Assembly: GCA_014526335.1 (NCBI GenBank) | Contig: JACTAT010000032.1 | Coordinates: 1,169,026 to 1,233,025, forward strand | Source of the DNA: Chrysaora quinquecirrha | Taxonomy: Eukaryota; Cnidaria; Scyphozoa; Semaeostomeae; Pelagiidae | DNA length: 64,000 nucleotides | Direction: 5' to 3' | Shown: positions 21,423 through 32,537 of the stretch, one piece after another | How the letters are laid out: the number at the start of each line of letters is the position of its first letter | How positions within the stretch are numbered: the first letter of the stretch is position 1 | Position numbers and translations under genes: made by a program | Notes under the pieces: generated by a model | The model's database searches: none | What the model was told of the DNA's origin: nothing | What the model saw: the letters and a program-made list of their open reading frames with translations, nothing else

Positions 21423-23935
21423 TTACAAGGGAGGTTTCCTATTAGTCTTAGTTTTAAATGCATCTACGAGATTGTCAAGCTCAATTTTTTCAGCAATGTC
21501 CCTTTCAATACTTATTTTAATAAGATTTTCCAATCTATCATCTGACATTGACGCTCGAACGTATGTATTTTTTAGCTTTACTTTGCTGTGTGCTCTTTCA
21601 CATGATGCTACTGTTACTGGCAACATTGCGATGATTTTCACCAATTCATACAATCGGGGAAAGTGTGCTCATTCCATTTCTGCTGAAAATCTTTAGCAAC
21701 AAAGGAAGGCATAACCATGTTACTGGCAGTTGCACTGTCTTGTCATATTCTGCCAATTCCTTGTCCTTCAAATACTTTTCATATTCTGTTTTCCATCCTT
21801 GAACCTCAGTTGACATTGAGACCAGTATGAACTGGTCGCCACTGTTTTCAATATCAATTCCAAAAAAAGCAGCCATCTTTTTCACCTTTTCAACATTTTC
21901 TGTTGATAGCGTGGAAGGATGACAAATGCTGGCAAGCAACAAAATTTCACAAGCCTGTGAAGAAAATCTCTTGTCCAGCTCATTGATGAGTCGATCCAAG
22001 AAGGGGAAATAAAATGCTTGTCTGAATCTATCCTTTCCTAAATAAGATGGATCTGACGTTTCCTCATGTAGTGCACTACTCTTTCCATAAAGGATTCCGG
22101 AACCATGACGAAAATGAGCAGGGATTGTCCGTTTGCGTTTGGAAGTGTTCTCATTTTCAAATGTTGTAAAGCCTAGTTTTGATTTTTGGCAATAGTTCTC
22201 TGCTTCTTGCTGAAATTCTTTCATCTTTTTATCACTTCTTAGCAAATGCAATGTTTTCTGCAAACACTGTATACCAGAAACAGCAGAGACCAGCTCAATA
22301 TCTTTGAACTGAAGATATTCAGAAACAGACCTGCATAATACGAAACATTTCTTTAAAACAAAGCACACAACGATAAACTTAAATTTCTACATCCTCAACA
22401 GCAAACCATCAGCTGCTGATTCACCCTCAGCTGACATTTCATTTAACATTGCTAAAATGGCTGGCAAAGTATTAATGATGGTCTCCAGGTTATCCGATTT
22501 GGCAGTCCATCAAGTATCTGAAAAAGAATGCAAGGCTGTTTTTCCTTTAGCGATTCCGAATTCCGCCAATTTTCTTTCGCAGACAGGATGCCTCTTTGGA
22601 GAGCCTTCCATGAAACAATATACTGAACCAATTATGTCAAAAAAGTCATTAACAGTTGAGATAGTTGCTACACTTTTCTCCAATACTAAATTGAGCCTGT
22701 GCGCAAAACAGTGGAAATATGTAGAATTAGTTGCTCCAGAATTGGTAAAGTGTTGTTGCACACCCTCATCTTTTTCGGACATATTGCTTGCTCCATCAAA
22801 TCCTTTTCCTACTAGATTGGAATAGGTAAATTCATCTCCTCCAGAATTTCAATGATAATTTCTGCCAAATTTCTTCCTCTCAAGCTGTCTATGCACTCTA
22901 ATTTGATACATCGTTGCCAAATTTGAAAACTATACACCTATCGTAGAACAACAGACATAAATGCTTGCTTGTGTGATGTAACTTCATCGCACTCAATTGA
23001 AAAATATTTGGCGCTTACCACTTCTCGTTTAATTGTATCTGTTATTAAATGACTCGTGATACTGAACATTTTGTTTTTCAGTTTGTGGCGAAAAGTAAGA
23101 CAAGTTCTCGGGATGATTCTCTTTCCATCGCTTTAGTGGCTGGTGGTACTTCGCCAGAAAATATATCTCTTCTAGGAAGTTCCCACGATTACTAGAATCT
23201 CCTAACTCATCATGACCTCTGAAAGAACTGTTTTGCCTTGCTAAATGTCTGATAACATCAAATATGACACCAACAATGCCACGATTCTCCTCTCCTTCTT
23301 TCTCATTTCTTGCAATTGAGGCTTGCGATGCTCCTACCAATTGCATGTCGATTGGGGTACTGCTGCTCTTAAACCTTTGCATGCTGTCCATCGACAGATC
23401 ATGCATTGTTGAAGTTGAATGCTTAGCTAGTTTTCCCTTGGCTCCAGTTGCATTTTTCCACTGCCTAAGCCCTTCCTCAGTAAATGTGGGCTCGGAGCTG
23501 CCAACTGAAAATTGTTGCAATATGTTAGATTTAACACACAAAAAAGTGAGATTGAAAGACGGTTTAAAAATTTAGTAAATCAACATTACTCAAGCTACTT
23601 TAAACTGTAAAATTTAATGTATCTTTTTTATTTTTGGTTAGAAAGGCTTTTGTTAAAAGCCCTGAAGGGGTCAAAAGTTGTAAAAAAAGAATTAATTTTG
23701 GAAAATCCTTACGGAGACTACCAAAGCATCTGCAGTAGAAACAGAAAGCGGCATCTTTTTTAACAGAGTACTCAAGCCAAAGATATTCGTCAAACCAACG
23801 TGATTGAAACCAGAATTCACGTTGACCAATGGAAGATCTCAGAAAATCAATGATTGGTTTTATAGGACCAGCGTTAATAACGTACTGTCTCGTTGATTCG
23901 TTGACAACTTCTACTGATGGATCATGCGAATCCAT
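21423..23935 (-). pseudogene. hAT transposase with TTF-type zinc finger (ZMYM1-like), broken
   Basis: Order on the minus strand: MDSHDPSVEV start at 23935; TTF-type finger (WLEYSVKKDAAFCFYCRCF); LKRWKENHPEN; NLVGKGFDGASNMSEKDEG, the DGA.NMsG block of this hAT group; FHCFAHRLNLVLEKS; a long helical middle; and the hAT C-terminal dimerisation region (ELVKIIAMLPVTVASCERAH, then RLENLIKISIERD). At least five frame changes or stops separate the blocks (near 23600, 23030, 22830, 22510, 22370 and 21650), though some could hide introns. The Glu of the catalytic triad probably lies near the CERAH segment. These enzymes excise and insert hAT elements. Confidence 0.83.
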
Positions 23936-24100
23936 ATTTGAAAGTGATTGAAATGAAATTCAGCAGTCGATTATTTCCCAGTTGAAGATGCTAACATCAA
24001 GTCTCAGAAGAAAATTTTAAGTTGACAATATATTATCAAGGAAATTTATTTATCTCCAACCACCATTTCCCAAATTCATCCAATCAAATTTTAGGAAGTA

Positions 24101-24423
24101 CTCTTAGGTACCTAATTGCCGTCCCCCCCCGCTAATTAATTTTTGAAAATTTTTCCAACCCCCCTGCTCTTATTAGGACCCCCCCGCTTATTAAATTTTT
24201 CAACTTCGCGTAAGTGACGCGTATTGAAAATTTATATCAGAGTATTCAAAATCACAAAATAAATAGATACCAGTCTTGCATAGACAAAATAAGATAAAAA
24301 TTCAGTCTGGGGAAGGAGAAAATCCAACCCCCCCGCTAATTGGGACCCCCGGCAATTAATATTCATCAAAAAATCCAACCACCCCGCTAATTGGGACCCC
24401 CCCGGCAATTAGGCACCTAAGAG
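24101..24423. mobile_element. C-rich MITE with CTCTTAGGTACCTAATTGCC ends
   Basis: CTCTTAGGTACCTAATTGCC at 24101 is inverted at the right (GGCAATTAGGCACCTAAGAG), with TA on both sides. Inside are repeated CCCCCCGCTAATTGGGACCCC-like blocks. It lies upstream of the hAT transposase start. Confidence 0.75.
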
Positions 24424-24837
24424 TAAGTAGAAAATGAGGCAATCGCTTCATACAGCTATGCAATATGGAACTTACCCTTCAACATCACTATGGACGTCAT
24501 GGAATGAGGAAATTCCTCCTGGTGATAATTTAGAATAAAACATCCCGCTGCATTTCAACAACAATATGAAAATAGCAAACAGATTAAGCAATTAATTTTT
24601 CTATTCATCGCTGAGGACGTCTAATAGCTGACAATGTTTACGTTGAAAAAGAAAATTATAGATACAGATATCTTAGATATCCTATTGACATAATCAATAA
24701 ACAGTTTTTGCATTAGGCAAATTTGCATTACAAACGACTTTAAAACGGTTTCAACGAGTTGGAAAATCGATGTCTGAGAGAACTGGGGTGGTCATGTCCA
24801 CCCCAGTCCACCCCGTGGTGACGCCACTCTCTGCATG

Positions 24838-24980
24838 TTCCGATTCCAGGAAAGAATGTAACGTCATAGCATTTTTTAACAAGAGGAAAGACATGGTAGA
24901 GAAACTGGTCACTTTGACATTCTTTGTGGCCTCAAGCAGTCCAATTACAGCCTTTGCCAGTGTAGCGTACATGGGGTTCT
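24838..24980 (-). pseudogene. PIF1-like helicase relic, N-terminal segment
   Basis: Reading minus: TLAKAVIGLLEATKNVKVT, then NAMTLHSF and, after a 1-2 base shift, PGIGTCG. PIF1 helicases have a GKT/S loop followed by a VTA.TG.AA..i.G.TLHSFaGIG stretch, and this is its decayed equivalent. Past the hAT element it continues in frame into CEKEELFKQ at 21119. The Walker A loop seems to be decayed near 24960-24985 (an ACTGGCAAAG remnant). Confidence 0.75.
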
Positions 24981-25033
24981 TCTTTTATGGCGGTCATCAA
25001 GAAACACCCAAAGGGCATAGGCCAAAGGCCTAG

Positions 25034-25845
25034 CCCCTAAGAAACAATACAACTTTTAATACTTCTTTTGATCTTTTCTGATTGATCTCAAAACCAAGAC
25101 TAACTTGAAAACTAAAATGAATCACATAAAATACAAGAACACGGAAACTGGTTTACATCATTGTCACTCAACATTACACATTGCACGGAAACATAACTTT
25201 ACACTACAGGATTAAGAACATAATGACAGAGATAGTAATTAACAAGACTACTAGTTAACTTAACACGTTACACCATCCCCTCCCTTTAGAACATGATTCT
25301 GTTAATTTCGAGTGTCCTCTGCATTAAAATACTGGATAAAAGAAAAACAAGAAAAAGAAAATCGAAAAATTGCTAAAGCTTAAAGCTAAGGAGCATGAAG
25401 AAATAAATACATCACTGTTACACTGTCCTAATTGATCTCAGCAACTTCTTTCAAAAGTAAAAGTCTTCATACCATAATCGCAAAAACGAATACGTGGCAA
25501 GGCCTCAACCATAGCGCCCACTCCAACATCATCAAAACTCAAAACGCCCAAAGGCACATCCAGTGCGTGCAGATTGCTCGATGATTAGATCATTTATAGT
25601 TCACAATTTCAGGAATGATACGTTGTTGTAACTGCTGTCTGTTTTTTTTTCTCTGAATACTCTGTCACTTCTTTGCAACAAGTCCTGTAAAATTTAAATT
25701 CTGTTCATTTCCTTGTGCTGCAATCTGCAACCGGCTTTTCCTAACAGTAATACATTGTGGCTCAGCATTGCCAGCTCTAAAATCTTCTGTTGTAAGTTAT
25801 TTAAGTTTGCCATACTGGCAAAATGCCCAGGTCATATCATTTCGT
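25034..25845. other. Intergenic stretch between the hAT/PIF1 block and the second IS3EU-like element
   Basis: I see no gene, repeat structure or terminus that I can support here. Confidence 0.5.
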
Positions 25846-25869
25846 GTGCCATTCCCATCAAAATGCCCT

Positions 25870-26040
25870 TTTATTTTTTATGGTCATTTATTTATTATTT
25901 ATGGTCATTTATTTATTTTCTATGGTCATTTATTTATATTTTATGGTCATTTATTTATTTTTTATGGTCATTACTCAGCCATTTATTTTTCATTGCCATT
26001 TACTTATTTTTCATGGTCATTTATTTTTTATGGTAATTAA
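25870..26040 (+). repeat. Left subterminal array TTTATGGTCATTTATTTATT
   Basis: About eight units of 18-22 bases centred on TATGGTCATTTA; the inverted counterpart is at 31313-31540. Two frames translate it as FYGHLFI-type repeats, which are artefacts. Confidence 0.9.
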
Positions 26041-26101
26041 ATAAGCCTTTTTTCAGTATGGTCATTATAAATTCTTTATGTATGGTAATTAAAGTATTAT
26101 A

Positions 26102-29100
26102 TTCGCAATTCCACAAATCTCACTCAGAAAGGGAAACGGCCTACAGCTCAATGTGAGAGGCATGTTGCTCACAGAACCAGCAGCCAGAGCCCTTGCAGCA
26201 ATACACGATCTTTCTAACTCAGACATCGAACAGATGGCTGCTGCATCGCACCAGGTCCAGCCTAATGTGCCAGAAAGGTCTGTGGCGCAGTCACTTGCCA
26301 GATTGTTTCCAACATTTGGCTCTGCAACGACACAGCAGAGAGGGAGAAGCAGTTCGGGTTCACCTGTTTGCTGTGGCAAGAAAAGAAAATCAAAGACAAG
26401 CAAGCAGGGAAGGCCTATATCGGATGTTGTATACAAAGACTTGGTTTTATGTCCATATGGTACAGAGGACGTGCCCACCCATAAGAAAAGGGTTGTCCTT
26501 GAACGTGAGGCTCGGGTTATACACGAAATTCCTCTCCAAAGATCTTGGACAGCGTCAGAGCTACGTAAAGAATTCAAAAAGCATTTGCCTGTGGAACAAA
26601 GATGTTTTGAGTTTGTGAAGGTAAGCCCATGCCATCCAACTTGCTTGCGTGCCTAGAGATTCAGATTTAGACTCACGTGGCAATCAGATTCATGTACAAT
26701 ATAATATTTCGCAATAGATGCATCTTTGTTTCTAGATTTTAAAGAGTACAACAATCCTATTACAACTGTATTTGACAACATATCAACCTGTTCCAGGCAT
26801 CATTATTTATTTTCTAACCTAAAGCACTTTTTCTAATAAGAGATTTGGTTTGGTTGATTCAGAATGGAAAGCAACTGATGTGTAATTAAAAACAATCCCC
26901 ATTAATGTATTTATTTTGAGTCCTCTGCGCCCTTTCTTTACTCTCCTATGGTTTTCACCACCATGTTGCTTATGTGACCTCTTATTTGCTATGAACCTAT
27001 GAGTAACCATCATAGTTATTCTGCAGCCCTTTGTATTTACATTCTTTTAATCTGTAACTCTCTTTTGTGTCCATACCATCTTTATCAAGCACTCCAGTGC
27101 TATCATATTACATACTATGAGCTATTGTCATACTAACTATACTAAAATTATTACTCACTTATTGTTCCAAATATGGCATCTGGTGTTGAAATAAGTGGTG
27201 AAGTGCTGTTGAATTTGGCTGGGCAAGGTGCTGTTTATGTCCGACAGTTATTTCTAGAAGTAAATGGCGATTCTGATTCTGATTTTATGAATCCTGCATT
27301 TGAATTTGTGTCTTCTGGTGAAAACACAACTACACCAAAAGATGATGACTGCCAGGTACTGCCTCCTCCTTCAAGAAGAAGTTCAACCATTATCAAAATA
27401 CACATAATGAGCAGCATGAGAATGAGCAAGCATTCTACACACAGCAAGTATCATCTGCCATATCTTCACATTCTCTTGATATGATGGGACCCAATGCCGA
27501 TGACACTGACAGTCAATTCAATTACTTTCCCACAAGAGCACCACCCCTTCTTAATGATGACCAGTCATCTGTAAACCCACTTACTACATTGTTTTCCGGA
27601 GATGCTTCTGAAGATTCCATCACACAGCCCAGCATAGCAACATCAGATGATGCCGCTGATGCTATAGCAACTATGTATGAAGCCAAAACTTTTCAAAATA
27701 AGAAGAAGTCATTTGAGACAAGATATGCTTACAGTGTTTGAGAATGATTCAATAATCAGATGCGACTAGTTGTCACGTTTTTCAATCAATATGGAAAAGA
27801 GAAAAGAGTTGTTGTGAACAGGTGTTGTGAAGGAGGCTATTTTATTGTTTTTGAAAGATGCTTTTTTTTTTTTTTCTTTATCATCATGAAAAATTTAGAC
27901 CTACAATATAGACCTAACATTACTCTCAAAGTAAGTTTTAATATGATGGATTAGAGGTGAAAAACATCCGTTATCGAGTCTCCTCTAACTCATCATTGTA
28001 AATTAAACGGATAAATTTCAACAAAATTAAGGTTCTTTAAATTACAACAAGTACAACAAATACAACAAACACAAAGTTCAAGGCCGAGCAACTTGTTCCA
28101 TCGTACGACGGGTTCATTTGAAACGATTCGTTTGAATTATAAAACGTACAGTAGCATCTCAAATCATCTTGTTAGCTATTTCATTGAAGTTTGAACTGCC
28201 AAAAAGCAACAAATCGCATAAATAATCGTCAGGCAATTGCGTCACATCATTATTAATTATATCTGATACTTCACCAAGCAGGTCATTTCTGTGATCTAAG
28301 TGGAGTGTACAGTGCAGGAAAAAATGAACCGTGGATTCAATTCCTTCTTTACAGCTACAAAGGGGACTTTCACAGAGGAAGTTGTGGTGGAACCTGTGCT
28401 CATTTAATTCACTAAAATGGACTCCAAGCCTCGTTATAACTGCTGAATGATGCCTGTTAGTGATTCCATGCAGGGAATTCATTGATGGTCGAATTATTGA
28501 AATTAAAGATTTTTTGAACTGGGATATTGTCGAACAGGTTCTTATTCGAAGATCCAGTTTGTTCCATATGCTAACGCAAAAGGGAAAGAAGCTCTTCGAA
28601 TACCTTTGTGAGGAAGAAATGACTTGTCTGAAAGCATTAGTCTGCCGTAATTGGTAGTCACTCTTATTCTCATTGGGGACACACTCACGCAGATAATTTG
28701 GAGTTTGATTATTGATTATTTTATAAAAGAGACAAAGTCTAGGGTACCATCGTCTATTGCTAAGCGTCTCCCAGCCAAGTTCCTCAAGGAGTCTGTCAGT
28801 GTTTGTACCCTTCCATGCACCGCTAACTGCCAAGGCTGCCTGATATTGAGTAGACTCTAATTTGCGAGAAAGAGGCATACTTTGATCATGATAGATTATA
28901 TCCCCATAATCTAAATGTGGTCTGACAAATAGTTTGTACATTTGATCAAGTATGTCCCTTGAAGCATATTTGGAAAGAAAATGGATAATTCTAATTCCTT
29001 GTTTTGCCTTTATGATTGCCTCCCTGATGTGCTCGGCAAACGTAAGTTTTTCATCCAGAATGAGACCTAAATGTTTATGACTCTGTTCTGTGTTTATTTG

Positions 29101-30304
29101 GTAATCATTGAAACTGAGTGGTTGATGAGGATCTTTTCTTCGTTTGCTTGAAAAAATTACTTCTTTTGCCTGCTTGGTTGGATCTGGGTTGAAGCTCATC
29201 TTCCAGCGATAGGCCCAATCTTGTATAACGGAAAGATCATTGTTTAAGATTTGAAAAGATAAGTTCGCCTCTGAAACTATTTGAAACATAGAGGTATCAT
29301 CAGCAAATAGTTTTACATGAGACGAGACATTCTCCGCTAGATCATTGATATAGACCAGGAAGAAGAGTGGTCCAAGGACAGATCCTTGAGGAACACCTGC
29401 TGAGACACGCCCCCACGAAGACATTTTACCATTCAATACGACACGCTGAAATCTCTCAGAGAGAAAATCTTTGATGAGAAGAAACAAAGGCCCATCAATA
29501 CCATTAACTTTGAGTTTAAGAAGAAGCCCCTCATGCCAAACCCTATCAAAGGCTTTCGATATGTCTAAGAAGACAGCCCTAGTTTCATGATGATCCTCAA
29601 ACGCTTTATAAATCTCATGAGTTATTGAGAGCAGTTGGTTTATAGTGGAGTCACCTGGCCGACAACCTGATTGATTGGGCGAAATGAGATCATTCTCAGA
29701 CAAATGCTTATATATTTCATGAAAGATGCTTATGAATCATTGATGGTTGGTGAATCAGCAAGATTACCTTTCATCCGGCATGACATGAATCTGGCCAAGT
29801 TGGCATCTGTTGGAAGAATTCTCCTGAAAGGTTATCGGCAAGAGAACTATTGGCCTTTGAAACTAAGTTACGTCTTCATGGCCATTTTTCTGCTTGGGGA
29901 GGGTGCAGTCACAGATGATTTAATCTTTGATTCATTCAAGATTTTCTTGTCACATTCTGAATCCAATCTTGTCCAAAGCCTCAAAGAAGGTGAAGCATCT
30001 TTGGAGGATGAAGATACCATGGATTTCTTTTCCACATTTGAATGCAAGTGACTTGTCACAATTGAAAAACATAAGTAATATCTTGGTTGAGATTGGGCAC
30101 AAGGAGCTAATCCAGAAGCCTCAATACATTGCTAGATGCTGGCAAGCAATAAAGAATTGATTGCTTACTGCTATAGGAAGCATGGGATTTCTCAGTGTTT
30201 TATATGATAAGATGAAGCCATCTTCAAAAAAGGTGGTTGGAATACTTACAGCTGATGTAAGTGTACCAGCACATGCAGAGGTCTTTGCCTATCTAAAAAG
30301 GTTT
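26102..30304 (+). pseudogene. HECT-type ubiquitin ligase relic in second IS3EU-like element
   Basis: The exon ending at 26620 (donor GTAAGC) encodes GRPISDVVYKDLVLCPYG and PTHKKRVVLE...RSWTASELRKEF, a block I know from the N-terminal half of cnidarian G2E3/HECT-like proteins. 27173-27741 adds an acidic segment (MASGVEISGEVLLNLAGQG) with a frame change near 27355. After the nested LINE, 29740-30160 is a HECT N-lobe (GRILLKGYRQENYWPLKL) followed by IGHKELIQKPQYIARCW, then FLSVLYDKMKPSSKKVV to a GTAAGC donor at about 30325. The C-lobe with the catalytic cysteine is missing. No RING is visible in what remains. The ligase cannot be active. Confidence 0.72.
28035..29735 (-). mobile_element. 5'-truncated LINE inserted in the HECT gene
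   Basis: A 514-codon open stretch (29703-28159) holds reverse-transcriptase motif A (AVFLDISKAFD), motif B (AGVPQGSVLGPLFF) and the catalytic FADD (LFADDTSMF). A C-terminal zinc knuckle (CSCKEGIESTVHFFLHC) follows. The frame continues upstream past 29703 (FHEIYKHLSENDLISPNQSG), so the apparent start is not real. No endonuclease remains. The 3' UTR ends near 28035 in a TTGTATTTGTTGTACTTGTTG tail. The RT is open and looks younger than the HECT gene it interrupts. CR1/L2-like by motif style. Confidence 0.85.
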
Positions 30305-30305
30305 G

Positions 30306-31223
30306 TTAAGGGATGGATACAAGTAAGCGAGAATAACCGTCAATAAGGAAGTGAATAACTAGACGGTAGCACACAAGTTTATGGTTGCCATCAATGTGCC
30401 ATAGAGAATTTGGTGCAGGAACAGAATACTTCCTTCTGTAGATCAGGGCTTGCCAGCGAAGTACCGCTCCGACAGGGTTTAGAGTTCTCAACATCTCCCG
30501 TACTCGCTCTCATGGTAAACTAAAGCCACGATGTCCTAAAGCACCCATTAGTCGCCTTTGGCCTATGTTTGGAGTCAGGCTCGGGATTTCTTGAATTACT
30601 TGAATCAATCGTTCATCTAAGAAGATAGAAAAAATCATAAGAATTTCTATTCAAGTGCATTTGCTGTTTTATTTTATTTCAATTCATTTGAAGTTTTTGG
30701 GAATTTCTCTTACCTGATATGGCATCTTCCTGCTGTATTTCATGTTCTATATCAAACAATTCCCTTCTTCTTCGCAGGGTGCTTTCACTAATTCCTAGCA
30801 GCTGAGCAATTTTCGTCCAAGAAAAGTGCATATTTTTGAGGAACTCGATTTGCTCTCGAGAAACAGCGATGTTGGCCTTCTTGGCCCATCTAGCGAGGCA
30901 AAAGAACACCTAAATCTCAGCACATTTTCCCGATTTCTGTCGTCCAAGTCTATATCCTGATGTAGGAACTGATGCATGCTTCTTAGTTCTGATAATAATG
31001 TATCCAAACCTGCAATGTTGTGAGCAACATCAGGCAACCCCTCCAAGCTTATCTTCAACAAAATTAATGTGGCTATCGCATCTTCCATTCTGTGTATTGT
31101 CCACTGCACATCAAAGTCAGCCATACTGTTTGATATTTCTGCTAACATTAACCTAACACCTTTAAAAAATACATGCACACCAACTGAGTTTCTCTCTCTC
31201 CTAAGCTGCCTGTTATGCGCCAT
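30306..31223 (-). pseudogene. IS3EU-like transposase, N-terminal half only
   Basis: Starts MAHNRQLRRERNSVGVHVFF at 31223; a helical block to about 30910; then, after a frame change, a helix-turn-helix (FSWTKIAQLLGISESTLRRR). A second block near 30500-30310 reads NSLWHIDGNHKL (first catalytic Asp), then LIDGYSRLL, and stops at 30306. The second Asp and Glu are deleted. Unlike the copy at 16754-20159, no intron separates NHKL from RLVIH. The truncation point abuts the truncated HECT gene, so one deletion removed the 3' ends of both. Confidence 0.78.
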
Positions 31224-31312
31224 GTTTCAGTCCTCGTTACAGCTGAACTGTGTACTATAATTCATTCACAAATTTGAAATTCTAATCGAAAGCTAATTGC
31301 CATATAAAAAAA

Positions 31313-31540
31313 GGAAATGACTATCAAAAATAATTGACCACAAAAAATAAGTTAATGACCATAAAAAATAAGTAAATGACCACAACAAATAAGTAAATGA
31401 CCACAAAAAATGAATGACCATAAAAAATAAGTAAATAACCATAAAAAATAAATAAATGACCATGAAAAATAAGGAAATGACCAAAAAAATAAATAAATGA
31501 CCATAAAGAATAAATAAATGACCATAAAAAATAAAAGGGC
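31313..31540 (-). repeat. Right subterminal array AATAAATGACCATAAAAAAT
   Basis: About 12 units of AATAAATGACCATAAAA, the inverted form of the left array. Longer than the left array, as expected if units expand and shrink freely. Confidence 0.9.
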
Positions 31541-31559
31541 ATTTTGACGGGCATGGCAC

Positions 31560-32537
31560 GTCATAATATCATATTGATCAAGTCACCACCATCTTTTTTC
31601 TCAGTCACTTCAGACGAATGAGGAAGGTTTTGTCAGATAGTTGATCTAAAATGCTTGCTATCATTTGACGCCAAATCTCTGGTCCAGGTCAATGTGGAAT
31701 ACATTGTGAGAAACGCTATCTGTAAAAACGACTACCCATATCACCACCCGGTCAACTCCGTTTCGTCACAATTCGACAAGGCAAATCTCTGACTTAAAAT
31801 TCCATTCAATTTTCGATGGTCGAGGCCCTCCAAGATCATTATTTTTTTATGCCGAAAATTCTTTCCGTACAAGCCTCCTCCCATGTGTTTCTCCTTCTTT
31901 CTTTTGTTCAATGTTGTGGAAAAGTAACAGTAGAGCACCTCAAACAAAAATAACTACTTTTTAGTGAAAACAACATTGATTAGGGGGGAGGGGTTGTGAT
32001 CTTTGAATAATGTAAAGAAACCCTTGATAGGTCCCCTAACTATTGTCCAGGATTGTCTCTATTTAGTTATTGGATTGGTGACATTTCTGTCTGTACTAAA
32101 ATAAGAAACCTGCGATTCTGTATTCGGAAATAGAAATTATTGTAACGAATTGCTTATCTTAATATAGGTCTAGCATAGTTGTGTGAGTACAACGTGCCTT
32201 TGGGAATAATTTGTCACCTTATTTATCTACTAAGGTATACAGACCCACACCAGTTGGCAAGATCGGTAATGTAAGAGGTTTAATTTACAAATCCTGCACG
32301 TCACAGTTACTGTTACGAGATGGGAAACAAAGAAGTTTAAAATAAATCTAAGCTTGTCATCTCCCTAATAACAGAAACAAGTATCAACAACAAGGCTAAT
32401 TCAGTAGGCTAGCATTACGGCATCACGATCAGTTAAAGCTCAAATTAAACCCCTTGTGAGCACATTTTAGCAAATAGCTTCATTGAAATGGACTCTGGGA
32501 GTGAGCTAAACAACAGAGTAACGAAAAAAATTATCTT
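31560..32537. other. Intergenic, with a partial MITE copy at 31905-32057
   Basis: 31905-32057 (CAATGTTGTGGAAAAGTAA to CAGGATTG) is a direct relative of the right part of the MITE at 35765-36019. Its left end is missing or unrecognisable. Nothing else seen up to the Rep relic. Confidence 0.65.

Larger units (their letters stand above)
21120..24829. mobile_element. 3.7-kb hAT element (ZMYM1-like transposase)
   Basis: The left end begins CAGTGGCATTCCCAGAGG. The right end read inward begins GAGTGGCGTCACCACGG, a typical hAT terminus. Flanks are TCCGCATG (21112-21119) and TCTGCATG (24830-24837), an 8-bp duplication with one change. It contains one minus-strand transposase relic and a C-rich MITE at 24101-24423. 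Confidence 0.82.
25846..31559. mobile_element. Second IS3EU-like element, internally deleted, with nested LINE
   Basis: Imperfect inverted ends: GTGCCATTCCCATCAAAATG on the left, against GTGCCATGCCCGTCAAAATG read inward from the right. Each leads into arrays of TTTATGGTCATTTATT. The same gene pair as at 10376-20824 is present in the same orientation, but sequences differ strongly, so this is a different family. A LINE (about 28035-29735) sits in the HECT gene, and the 3' parts of both genes are missing where they meet near 30310-30350. A clean 6-bp duplication is not evident, so the exact outer edge is uncertain by a few bases. Confidence 0.72.

Noticed and set aside
25713..26044. Three overlapping frames of FYGHLFI-like peptide repeats
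   Set aside because: They are translations of the TTTATGGTCATTTATT array in the TIR of the second IS3EU-like element; the same holds for the minus-strand frames at 31293-31564.
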